Positions 49,901 to 60,396 of a DNA stretch of 64,000 bases are shown here, in pieces (the first letter of the stretch is position 1; every line of letters starts with the position of its first letter). The translations under genes and the position numbers were made by a program. The DNA is from Vitellaria paradoxa. Lineage: Eukaryota; Streptophyta; Magnoliopsida; Ericales; Sapotaceae. The notes below the pieces were generated by a model. It saw only the letters and a program-made list of their open reading frames with translations. It had not been told where the DNA came from and made no database searches. Location of the stretch: assembly GCA_019916065.1 (NCBI GenBank), contig CM034243.1, forward strand, positions 1,116,001 through 1,180,000, in the 5' to 3' direction.

Positions 49901-52900
49901 CCAAAAGTGATTACAAAATCAGAGCCTCACTGGTATCCTATTCTACTTACTCAACTCTTCCACAAAGTTCGAAAAAGTATTCAAGTTAGGATCCAAAACA
50001 TCCAACCATACAAAATGGCAAAAAGTGGTGGGGTCTATCCCCACCACCCACTCATAAGATTCTTGAGGTTGCCCGGAAATACCCATTGCACCCATCGTAT
50101 CCCCTTTGGGTCCTTCTTGCGCTGACCTGGCTTAAAAAAAAATCTTCTATTCCCCTGGCCCTCGCACATGACCATCCCCATCATGCTTCCAGTTATCTCT
50201 ATTACCTGCCGGACCTCATGTGCTTCCTTCCCTCCTTCACCATGCGCATTTATCTTCCTTTTCTCCGTCTTCTCTTGAGCCATAACTTTTTCCATTCCAA
50301 ACCTGCATTCGACTTCATTTTGCCTTCAAAGGAACCATAAAAGACCATCACCTTTAGTATCGCCAATGCCAGAATTTTCAGCTCATTCCCTTACTTTGAG
50401 CCTTAAACATCTGAGGTTCTTCCTGACCTTCATCGACCCTAGTGAAACCTACGCATAAATTACCTATCTCCTTAATGAACTCATCACTCAAAAGGTGTAA
50501 GGGTAATTCTTTACTCTAACCCAAGTTTCCTTCACCTCCCACCTTCTTCTTAATCAATTACCACAGTATTTCCATTTGTCAAGCAATAGAGGTGACCCCT
50601 GAATAAGCGCTGTTTTACTTTTGACTTCGTCCACTACTTCTTAGATGGAAAGATGAACAAGAAACATTCTCCTCCCAGCTCCTTCATTTCCAGTCCTCCT
50701 GGCACTCTCCAAACCTAATTTGGCCAAGTCTCCAACTCTCTGCATCCCACCATCCGCTCCTCTGCCTCCACCAGTCTGCCCACCAAACTCCTCCTCAATG
50801 CTTGGACCTAGTCATTGCACAATTCATCAACAACACCCAACCTCCTTCTGCCCTAACAGCTTCACCTTTGCTTCTTTCGTCAGCCTTACTGTTATCTTAG
50901 CAACCCGAAGGTGTGGTTGTCCTTCATTTTTCATCTTTACTCCACCTGCTTCGTAATTCCTTAAGATGTTGATGCACTTAGCCCAATGTTTGCCTTTTAC
51001 AAGTTTTGGTAAACACCATCGCCTTCCTTTTTGGCAAAAAGGATCACAGCTCCACCCCCCTCCATGGAAACCTTTCAACTTGGTCGCCACAATGGATGTC
51101 CACCCTTTAACCATGTCCCCGAGTCTTCAATAACCCCCCCACCCACCCACCCAAAAAAATTGAGCTTCCTAGCTTCAGCTAGCCACCTCCTCGTCCACTC
51201 CAGTTCGTATTCAACCAGCTCCATGGGCCTTGGTTAGCCTCGACCTCGCATAACAACTCATACTTCATTTGTGGTTGTAATGAAATCAATTGTTGTAGGG
51301 CCACTTTGGACAATCCTTTTCCCAGGTTGAAACCCTTACTCCTGTACTTGTGTTGCCTTCACTGCTTTCCTCCCTTTAATGAGAAATGTCTTTGCTGGCT
51401 CAGAAATCCACCTAAAACTCTAGTTTTTGTCTGAGATGCTTTTGCTAAAATCTTGAGGGAACCAAACTTTCCCCATCTTTAGAGAACTTGCATGCAGATG
51501 ACTAGATAATGAGAAGAAAAGATTTATTGATCTTCAACCCTAAGTCTTTAACATTTTGGGGGTACTTAGGCAACATCAACACTAAGAAGGGGCAACATTA
51601 CTCATTCATTAGCAGCATCATCGGGGTTCAGTTGGTGGCTAGAATCAAAGGATTTGTCGAGTCCCCTCGACCGGTCTAGAGAGATTACTGGAAGCTGTCC
51701 TTAGCACGTAGGATCACACCAACATAGGGCCAAAATCCCGCTGGACGGATGCAGCGTGTTGTCCCATGTGCGAAAGGATTCTCCCTAGCCTATATATACC
51801 TCCCTCCTCCTCCCAAGGGGATCGTCATCATTATCATCACTAGATCCAGCCTTTTTCTGTGTTCTCTCTCTTTTGCTTCGGACTACCTTGATTTTATACG
51901 ATGCTCAACATTATTCCCAGACGGTTAGATTTTTCCTCTTAGGTCTAGTCACCCACTAACATAATATTAGCTTTGCGTTATGTTGAGGTGGTTTATTGCT
52001 TTCCAATGCGCATTTGATTTCTTTATAATACACATGAGAAGCTGTTGTTTTGTTCCGGTTTCACAATTTGCAAAGTAGTAAAAAGCCATGAAAATTTAGG
52101 GGTTTTAAGCTGTTAAAACTATCATTTTGCATATAAGCTTTCAAAACTAATGTGCTTCTCTATATTTTGGTGACTGGAACAGTTCTTAAGTTTTGTACTG
52201 CTTGATCTCCATTATGTTTTCTGGAGTTCAATGTCATGAAATTGATTGAGAAACAAAAATTAAATTATCTCTTTTGCAGGACATGGAGCTCTTCTCCCTG
52301 CACGTTTGTCATCTCTCAGGATAGAGCTTGTGCAGTTTCTTTTGGAGGATTCTAATGCTCCAAATTCATCCACTGTTAGGAGCTTCTTGTCCACGGGAGC
52401 ATACCTGAATCTGTACCATCTCTTAGAGTTTGATACCGAAGCTACCTTAGATGTTTTGAGATGTGCATTTGTAGAAGAAATTCCAAAATCTGACTGCTTG
52501 CATGACTTTGCTGATGGAATTGTGGAAGCTGAGAAAGAAAATGATTCAATGGCTGCAAGTCAAAATGATTTGGTCCAAAAAACAGTAGATGCTCTTATTT
52601 ATGTTATTGACAGGGGCACTTACCAAACAAACAAATTTACCAGCAGTGGTGATATTGGTTTGGCAGAAGCTTGGCCTTCAAAGAAAGATATGGGCCACAT
52701 GTTTGAGTTTATTGCGTACCACGTTTCTTGTAAGAAAGCTAACATTCCAAGCAGTATACTGAGTCAAATTCTCGAATATTTTGCATCAGAAATTAATCTT
52801 CCACCTTGTATCGAAAAGAAGAATATTGAAATTTCACGGAAAAGAGAGAAACATGTGCTTGCCCTTCTGGAAGTGGTGCCTGAAACAGAGTGGGATTCAT

Positions 52901-53016
52901 CTTATGTTTTACATCTCTGCGAGAGGGCTCAATTTTATCAGGTATATACACAACATTCATTCATCCTTACATTGCCTGAGGAATCTCAGGGCCATAGTTT
53001 GGAATTCAGTGTTGTA

Positions 53017-53102
<86 letters not shown>

Positions 53103-56100
53103 CTGACACACACACACAGAGACTTCAGAACATTGTACTCACCTTTTTATTTAGACATCAAAGCATTCTACTCCGCACGTTCCACGTGCGCACGTGAGAG
53201 CATATTTGTATCCTTATGTGGATGCTTATTTAATGATGATGCTTCGTTATTTAGGCTTGTGGCTTAATCCATGCCATCAGACATCAGCATATTGCTGCTT
53301 TGGATAGTTACATGAAAGATTTGGATGAACCTGTACATGCCTTTTCCTTTATCAATGATACACTGCAACGACTGGGTGACACTGAAGCCGATTCTTTTCG
53401 TGCAGCAGTCATTTCTCGAATTCCAGATCTGATTAGCTTAAGCAGGTGATGTTTTGATAGCAATGGAACTATTGCAGATATTGGCTTCACTTTATTTAAT
53501 AAAATGTAAGGTTTTCTGTTGCTGAGCTTATTTCTGAGGAAAATTATGCTTCTCTAACATTTTGCAGAGAGGCTGCATTCTTTCTGGTTGTTGACCATTT
53601 CAGCGGAGAATGTCAACATATTTTATCTGAATTGCGTTCCCACCCAAAGAGCCTTTTCCTTTATCTAAAGACAGTTTTTGAGGTTCACCTAACTGGCAAC
53701 CTCAACTTTTTTCGTTTAAGAAAAGATGAAACTGTGGAATTTCATAGTGGAAGAAGAGCAGGGGCTCAGTCAGTGCAGACATACTTGGAAAGGATCTCCG
53801 ATTTCCCAAAATTTCAGCGTAACAATCCAGTTCAAGTGACTGATGAAATGATTGAACTTTATCTTGAGGTGAACATTTCCTCGATTCTGTTAATGAGAAT
53901 TAGTTTAATGTGTATGTATGTGTATGTGTCTCGTGTGTTTAATGTGCTTGTGTTCAGTCATGTCACATCTTCTGTGTGTTTCTTGATAAATTTGTTTTCT
54001 TTTCTGAAATTTTGCAAATCTATTAATGTCAAACTCCTCTTGATAGCCTTTCGATAGCTATCTGCATTGTGTGAAATGTAAATGGGAGTGCTCTGATTGT
54101 CTATTTAACTTAACTACTGCACAATGATTTTAAAACCCTATTGAAGCAATTCTCAAGTTGCTATAGCACTTGGAATCCTAAATTTTCTGCCTTATACTTT
54201 TGCAGCTATTATGTCAGTACGAACGCGATTCGGTTCTCAAGTTCTTGGAGACTTTTGAAAACTATAGGGTGGAACACTGTTTACATTTGTGCCAGGAATA
54301 TGGGATCATAGATGCTGCCGCATTCTTGTTGGAAAGGGTTGGTGATGTTGGGAGTGCCCTTCTGCTTACTCTTTCTAGCCTCAATGAAAAATTCATTGTG
54401 CTTGATACTGCTGTGGGAAGTGTAGTTTCTGATCCTGGCATAGAGCATTTTAGCACTGTACTAAAGAAGAAGGAGGTCTGTAAAAGTGTCTCTTTATATT
54501 TTAAGGGAAAACATTAATTGATTTAGAATTTAATTGTGATCTTCCTCTTGCAGGTGAATGACATTCTTGATATGTTGCAAGCCTGTATTGGACTGTGCCA
54601 GCGGAACACTCCTAGATTGGATCCTGAGGAGTCAGAGTCCCTTTGGTTTCGGTTGCTTGATACGTAAGCCCAACACTCAGTCACCAGTAGGCTTTCTGTA
54701 GTTCCAAGTTATAGCATATCAGGAGCAAGTTCTGTTGACATGACAGCAAGTTTTCTTGGTCTCTTGGACGCAAAATTTTAATAACTAGTTTATTCTGAAT
54801 GGAATGCTAAGCATGAATATTTCTGTTAAAAGTTCTATCCATAATTTCAAATTTGGGATTAGTTTAATTGCAATGACATTTTATCTTAGAAGCCACATCT
54901 CCTTGTTGCTTGCCTTCCTAATGGCCCATCCGAGTCCTTTTGAAGTCAGTTTGGGAGTTACCATACCGGATATTGCCTTGTACAACTCAACTCAGCTCAG
55001 TTTTATTTCCAAATGAATTGGGGACAGGATATTGCCTTGTGATATTTTATAATTGTGAAAAATTCAAATTGCTTAAAATATATTGTTACCGACTTCATGC
55101 CAAATGCTAGGGGAATAACCATTCAAATATTTTTTTAAAGCACACCATCTGATTACTATTTCTATCGTCTTATGTAAAGAATTGTGATGGAGAGATTACA
55201 TGGTGGAGTTTAGCCTAGTTTTTGTTGGCTAAAAAATTGAAGTTGAAGGAAGAGCTGAATTGGAACAAGGAAGAATATTACATACTTGGATGACAGAGAA
55301 CGGATTAGACTTTTAACAGAAAGGATAAGAAATGTTTTTAAAAAGTAGGATGAATTTGTGAAGATTGCAAAATTAGAGGACATTAGTTGGAGGCAAGCTT
55401 AAAAATGAACTGGACTAAAAATATTTAGTTGGTTCGGGTTAGCCCATTATATACTATATTTTTTTTTGGGGGGTTATTTTAGATTGGTTCTGACTTTATA
55501 TATGTAAGACTATAACATTATATATTATATATATAAGACATAAGACTACAACATTATATATTATAAATATTATATATTAAAAATTTTGGGTTATTTTTGT
55601 TTCGGGTTATTTTCTGTTCGGGTTCGGTTTGGTTCTTTCGTCTACTAACCCTAGAAATGAACCAAAAATATTGGGTTGTCAATTTTTGGACCCAGAGTTG
55701 AACCGATTTTGATACAGACTCGAATCAACGTGAACCAAAGTAGTCGGATTGGTTTGATTTTCAGTTTGTTTAGTTTTTTTGTGCACCCTTAGTTTGGGGA
55801 AAGTCAAATGTATCTAACTTTATCCTACTTGTAGAGAGGTCTGTTATAACCTATGTTCTAACTATTTGGCAAGAACAGGAGTCAAAGAGAAAATAGAAGC
55901 AAATGGGTTTTGTTCAAGAGAAAACCCAACTCTCCCAATGAGAATAGTTCTCAAATATTTCATTGCATAAATAGTTTACAATTCTACACATGTATTTATA
56001 CATCAATTTTGTAACTAACTCTCATGTAACTAACTATTTCTTTGTGAATTTCAACTTTCAACTGCCTCTGGGTCCATAATTATTATTAGGTGAGGTACAT

Positions 56101-58520
56101 TGTTTGTTTTTAGGATAGAATGGATAGAGCTTTTCATGCATAAAATAGGAGTTTTACGCATAGATATGTGGCAAACCCAAATTGCTAGACTTGCTTGTGT
56201 AAATGTCTAACCACGTATGTTGTGCTTAGATGTACGTATGTTGTGCTTGGATTCCATACTTTACAAAGATAATATTATTGAGACAATTCCATGTAATTTA
56301 GTTGATAACTAAAAAGGGAAACAGGAAAACAGCCAAGGGAGAGAGAATGAAATAACGAAGGGGAAAAAAAGAAATAATAATAAGTAAATAATTGTTTTCA
56401 TATAAGATATCTAATGTCAGGAATTGAATTTGTTGTAGTTAGCATGTTACTTTTTGTCTCAGGGTTGACAATTGGTTTAGTTTCTTTACAGGTTTTGTGA
56501 GCCTCTGATGGATTCATTTAATGATAAAATGATTTCTGAAGGTGCCAATCACGTTGGAATGCTTGCTGAATCATTGGGTAGGCAACAGGATGAAGAGGGA
56601 TGTATAATTAAGTGGAAGATTTTAAAATCCCACAGAGGAGCTCATATTTTGAGGAAATTGTTTTCTCGATTCATTAAAGAGATTGTTGAGGGAATGATTG
56701 GATATGTTCGCCTGCCAACTATAATGTCGAAGCTCCTTTCTGATAGTGGTAGCCAGGAATTTGGTGATTTTAAAGTTACCATATTGGGAATGCTTGGAAC
56801 CTACGGCTTTGAGAGAAGAATTCTGGTACATCATCATCATCTTCTTCTTCTTCTTTTATCAGTTACATCTTCTTTTCTTGTTCTCCTTTTTCTTTTTTGG
56901 TCACTCTGGATCTATATTTCATTGTCAGATTTGCTTTCTAGTTATGCAGCGTGGTTCACTCATTTAGAGTTAGCATCCATACGTGGCTTATAATTATGTT
57001 TTTCTAATTTTAATTGTGCTCTGCATTATGCTAATTTTGGTTGCTAAGGAATGTAGGAAAATTCTTTCTGACATTGAAACGAAAACGAAAATCTAATTCG
57101 AGGATAAAAACAAAAAATGGAAGACATAAATTTCATTTTCTTTTTTTTTTTTTAATTATTTTCTCATTTTTCTTGACAACGAAATAAGACCTGCAATATG
57201 ATTTTATCTTGAATTGTTTCATTTTTCATATATGTAGAACATCTTCTAGGCAAATGCTTAGGAGCTTTGAGGTGTTGTCATAAGCTTATCCTATATGTGG
57301 TTTAAACAAATCCAAGCAACATAAGAATCTCCTCTGGAGATAGAATAATGTATCCGCTTTAGAGAAAACAAGTTGCATTTGCAGCCAGTAATATGTTTGA
57401 CAACTAAGTGCAATCTCTTACGCCTGATCCAGGGAAAAGAGAAGTGTGTAATCTCTTCTTAGTTCTTATATACATGCATTAATTCTGGTAGGTGCATTAC
57501 TGTTTCTTGATTATATAAAATTGTGTCCTCTCTTGTAAGAAAATTGAATCTTATTTTTACACGCAAAAAGATTGATTTAGTAGAAAATCACCCATGTCTT
57601 CCAGATAATCTCAGCTTGATTCTGTATAATTTGTATATTGACCAGTTCTTGTTGTTGTATTAGGACACTGCCAAATCTTTGATTGAAGATGATACATTTT
57701 ATACCATGAGCTTACTAAAGAAGGGAGCTTCTCATGGGTATGCTCCCCAGAGTCTTCTATGCTGTATATGCAATTGCCCTCTCACCAAGTATTCTTCTAG
57801 CTCTAGCATTCGAGTTTTCAATTGTGGTCATGCAAACCACCTCCATTGTGAGCTCCTGGAAAATGAGATGTCACACAGTGGCTCATCAGCTGGATGCCCT
57901 ATTTGTATGCCTAAGAAGAAGGGTCAAAGGTCTAGAAGTAAGATGGTCCTCAGAGAAAATGGACTAGTGAGTGAATCTCTATCAAGGCCGCTCCAAGCTC
58001 ATGGAGCTCCTCTACATCCGCATGAAAGCAATGCATTTGAGAATAACTATGGGGGTCAAATTTCAAGAGTAAGCGTATAACTCCTTTCGTCTTTGTTATT
58101 TTGTAGATCTACATTTTTACGTTTGAAAACCGGTTGAATGAATTATGAACTTGGGGTGTGTCAGTTTGAGATCTTGACGAGACTTCAGAAGGACCAGAGA
58201 TTGATCCAAATAGAAAACATGCCTCAGTTGAGGCTTGCGCCACCTGCTGTTTATCATGAAAAGGTGAATAAGGGGATTGATCTACTTATGGGTGAAAGCA
58301 GCAGGAGTCCTACAGAACTAGTGAAACCAAGCAAAAGGAAGCAACTTAGAGAAGTAAAAGTGAAGGGATCGTCCATTAGACTACCGTTGAAATCAAATGT
58401 TTTTGGTGAGCTCTAGATTATTCTGGGTTTTAAAATGCTAAATTCAGTGTTTTGCACATCTAACCTGGAATCTTTTTCTCAGGCAAGGAGAAGTCCAGCA
58501 AGCGATGGTCGGATTTTTGA
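42258..58520 (+). CDS. VPS8: VPS8, CORVET complex subunit (WD40 propeller, alpha-solenoid, RING-H2)
   Basis: Nineteen coding exons, all in frame, 1,992 aa: 42,258-43,841; 44,287-44,610; 44,736-44,975; 45,093-45,213; 45,282-45,439; 45,670-46,303; 47,183-47,247; 47,343-47,444; 48,531-48,673; 49,094-49,149; 52,280-52,941; 53,255-53,445; 53,568-53,868; 54,206-54,475; 54,554-54,663; 56,492-56,825; 57,664-58,068; 58,165-58,405; 58,483-58,520. The first ~470 residues are acidic, Ser-rich and probably disordered (Asp run at 33-42). A beta-propeller follows (GHITVWDVQKG, Trp567-Asp568), then the Vps8 helical region (RIQVLRKAGDWMGALNMAM, from ~893) and a long solenoid. A C-terminal RING-H2 has C1798, C1801, C1819, H1821, H1824, C1827, C1843 and C1846. 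VPS8 is the CORVET-specific tether at endosomes, acting with Rab5-type GTPases in vacuolar trafficking. Length and order agree with plant VPS8. Intron 5 looks GC-AG. Introns 8 and 10 hold a TRIM and a LINE relic. Confidence 0.94.
45440..45669 (+). other. VPS8 intron 5 with a GC-AG donor
   Basis: The exon before it ends GATGACCAG and the next bases are GCATTT. The acceptor is TGTGTCCAG just before ATGTTGGTGGTC. Using this GC donor keeps the frame and gives the conserved run WLDDQMLVVLT. The nearest GT upstream would delete that run. Confidence 0.75.
46555..46593 (+). repeat. (CT)n microsatellite in VPS8 intron 6
   Basis: About 19 uninterrupted CT units. Confidence 0.95.
46917..46965 (+). repeat. 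(ATT)n microsatellite in VPS8 intron 6
   Basis: About 16 ATT units; the source of a poly-Asn reading on the minus strand that is not a gene. Confidence 0.95.
47538..47880 (+). mobile_element. TRIM retrotransposon in VPS8 intron 8
   Basis: Complete miniature LTR element of 343 bp. The left LTR (47,538-47,669, 132 bp, TGTTAGAAGTTG...CTTGACA) and right LTR (47,751-47,880, 130 bp, TGTTGAAGTTG...CTTGACA) are about 80-85% alike. Directly after the left LTR is TGATATCAGTG, matching the initiator-methionine tRNA primer-binding site (consensus TGGTATCAGAG). Directly before the right LTR is a polypurine tract AAGAGGGG. The internal part is 81 bp and non-coding. The flanks GTAAT and TTAAT agree in 4 of 5 bases, an old target duplication. 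The length, PBS and PPT are the definition of a terminal-repeat retrotransposon in miniature. It needs proteins from other elements to move. Confidence 0.85.
49400..49430. repeat. C17-GGGC-G10 homopolymer hairpin in VPS8 intron 10
   Basis: A run of 17 C is followed at once by GGG, one C and 10 G. The two halves can pair, and each can form quadruplex or i-motif structures. It may also be an assembly or polymerase artefact. Confidence 0.8.
49848..51523 (-). mobile_element. LINE-type retroelement relic with ORF1/DUF4283-like sequence, in VPS8 intron 10
   Basis: On the minus strand the element ends AATAAAATTTGTTTATTCATC plus 12 A (T run 49,848-49,859), the typical 3' end of plant L1-type LINEs. 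It is flanked by 15-bp near-repeats, 49,833-49,847 and 51,524-51,538, that match at 13 of 15 positions (TTGTTGATATTCAAC vs TTATTGATCTTCAAC). The minus-strand translation, with several stops and shifts, has WFPQDF near the start, KGWTSIVATKLKGF (~51,100), and KETWVRVKN followed by EIGNLC-like and VDEG words (50,540-50,420). That order fits the DUF4283/LINE ORF1 (gag-like) region. No reverse transcriptase was seen, so it is internally deleted or a non-autonomous derivative. Confidence 0.65.
51539..51990 (+). other. GC-richer promoter-like block in VPS8 intron 10
   Basis: The block reads like the U3/R part of an LTR or a promoter on +: CCTATATATACCTCC (51,788-51,802), then a TCATCATTATCATCAC tract and CTGTGTTCTCTCTC. 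No second copy or coding sequence was found. The class is unknown. Confidence 0.35.
53016..53099 (+). repeat. Compound (CT)n-(CA)n-(CT)n microsatellite in VPS8 intron 11
   Basis: About 9 CT, 12 CA and 20 CT units in a row, beginning ~75 bases after the exon 11 donor. Likely length-polymorphic. Confidence 0.95.
55380..56300. repeat. Repeat-derived sequence in VPS8 intron 15, including a copia LTR-like stretch
   Basis: 55,420-55,780 has GGTTCGGGTTATTT / GGTTCGGTTTGGTT words in direct and reverse form. 55,842-56,075 read on minus has the order of a Ty1/copia LTR 3' part: TACATGTGTAG, GTAAACTATTTATGCAATG, CTCATTGGGAGAG, and CCTGTTCTTGCCAAATAGTT, then TAGAACA. No target duplication was found, so the borders are open. 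Confidence 0.45.
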
Positions 58521-59665
58521 CTGAGGCACTAACTGGCTGACTGGTTTTCATAACTTGCTTGTCGTCTGCGGTGTTGGAAACATGGAAGTAGACATTTATA
58601 ACCCTAGTTACCAATTTTTTTTTTTTTTTAATTGTTATATCGTGGTTTTCTTGGGTTAGCTGTTTGTAAATTATAATGTATATAAACGTGGGAAAAGGAA
58701 ACTGTTTACAAGAAGCGCGGCACATAATACAATCAATCAATAGATCGAGGAGTAGTTTATTTTATTTTTGTTTCAAACATGTTTATAACTTGTAATCAAT
58801 GAAGTGGACATGATCTCATTTAGGGCTTCGTAAGGAATAGCAGCAATTGATGAATGATTGTTGCGTAAATTAACTAGTTATTGTTTTTAATTGTTACTCT
58901 TGGAGAAGAAGATGAAGATGATTGGAAGAAAAAATGGATGGATGGTTGCATGTGCAGCCCCAAAAAGCAAACAAATAAATAATAGAATGAAAGGGTTTAA
59001 AAAAAAAAAAATTGGAAAAGGGTTTCAAAAATGATGAAAATGAATGGTGTTTTGCAAAGTTGTTGGTTCTAGTTGAAAGGGAAAAGCTATGGCAAGTTCC
59101 CCTGCCGTCAATTTCACGTATGAGTTCATTTAAACTGTGGACATTAGATTGACAGATAGTGAAAGAATGAGAATGGGGACGAAGTTTTTTTCATTCATTC
59201 TCTTAAAAATATATATATATATATATTTGTAACTTACACGCTAATCAAAATCGTCTATCGAATTTACAGATGATTTTAAAATTGTTTATAAAGAAAATAT
59301 ATATTTATGTTATTTATGAAGACAATTTAAAATTGTTTTAAAAAATATATATATATTTATGTCGAAGTCGTTTTAAATAGTGATTTTGTACATGCATAAA
59401 TTGAGAATTATTTTTCTGAATAGGTGAAAAAATTTTGAACAAATTGTGCATGCTCAGAGAAAAAAGCGTCTAATTCATATGTGATTCGAGTGACTGAGTG
59501 CACACAGAGTTTATTTGGCAAAAGTCTTTTCTTTTTCTTCTTTTGGAAGAAAATGATGAAAAGGCATGCACGTGATTGCAATTGATGATACGAAAGGTTT
59601 AAGATTACAAAGCCAACCAACATCAATTCAACCGATCTAAACAAAACAACAATAAGGGGATGCGC

Positions 59666-59730
<65 letters not shown>

Positions 59731-60396
59731 ATTTTGTTAGAATTAGTTGAAACTACAAAGATAATTAGTCATGCGGTGTTGTATGCAAACTTGGGTGACC
59801 CTCCCTTCTCTCCTTTACATTTTCGGCCAAACTAATGAATGGTGATAATAATTATTATTTTTTTATTTGATTACTAGCTAATTGTTAAAAAGTAATTTTT
59901 TTTGTTTAAAAAAGGATAAAAATTAATTTTTAAGTAGTTAATTTTTTTAATTTTTTTTGTTAATTGGACATTTTTGCCTATATAATTTTAGAAAATTTTA
60001 AAATGTAGAAAGAAAATTTTAATTTTTTGGAGGAAAAAAAAAAAAAACTAAACAAATGAATAGTTAAAAGTTAGAAGCAAGCCTTTTCAAATGCAACCTA
60101 ATAATAATGAAAGCTCCCAACGCTCTGGGCGGTTAGTTCCACACCGGGGCTTTGTCTTTGGGTGTCTCTTTCTGCTCTATCTTTGTTCTCTCCGCCACCG
60201 CTGCCTTCGTCCTTCTTTTTAGTCTCTTCCAGTTTGCCCTTTTCTCTCTTATCAGTTCCTCTCCTTTTTAGTCCCTTCCCTCTCTCAATTCCTTTCATCT
60301 TCAACAATACCACATCTCTCTCCGTCCGATTTATCATTCAAACCCACCAAACTCCCCAATTGATTGATTGATTCATTACCGTCTTTGTCTGCTGCA
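58521..60396. other. VPS8 3' UTR, intergenic DNA and PDH E1 alpha promoter/leader
   Basis: A (TA)n-(GA)n microsatellite spans 59,666-59,728. 60,160-60,396 is strongly pyrimidine-rich (CTCTCTCC, CCTTCCCTCTCTC), a common plant 5' leader. No second gene seen; the antisense frame at 60,098-60,337 is the complement of that leader. Confidence 0.5.
59666..59728 (+). repeat. Compound (TA)n-(GA)n microsatellite
   Basis: About 9 TA then 22 GA units, upstream of PDH E1 alpha. Confidence 0.95.

Noticed and set aside
60364..60396. Upstream in-frame extension of PDH E1 alpha
   Set aside because: It begins with TTG, not ATG; the first ATG in frame is at 60,397.
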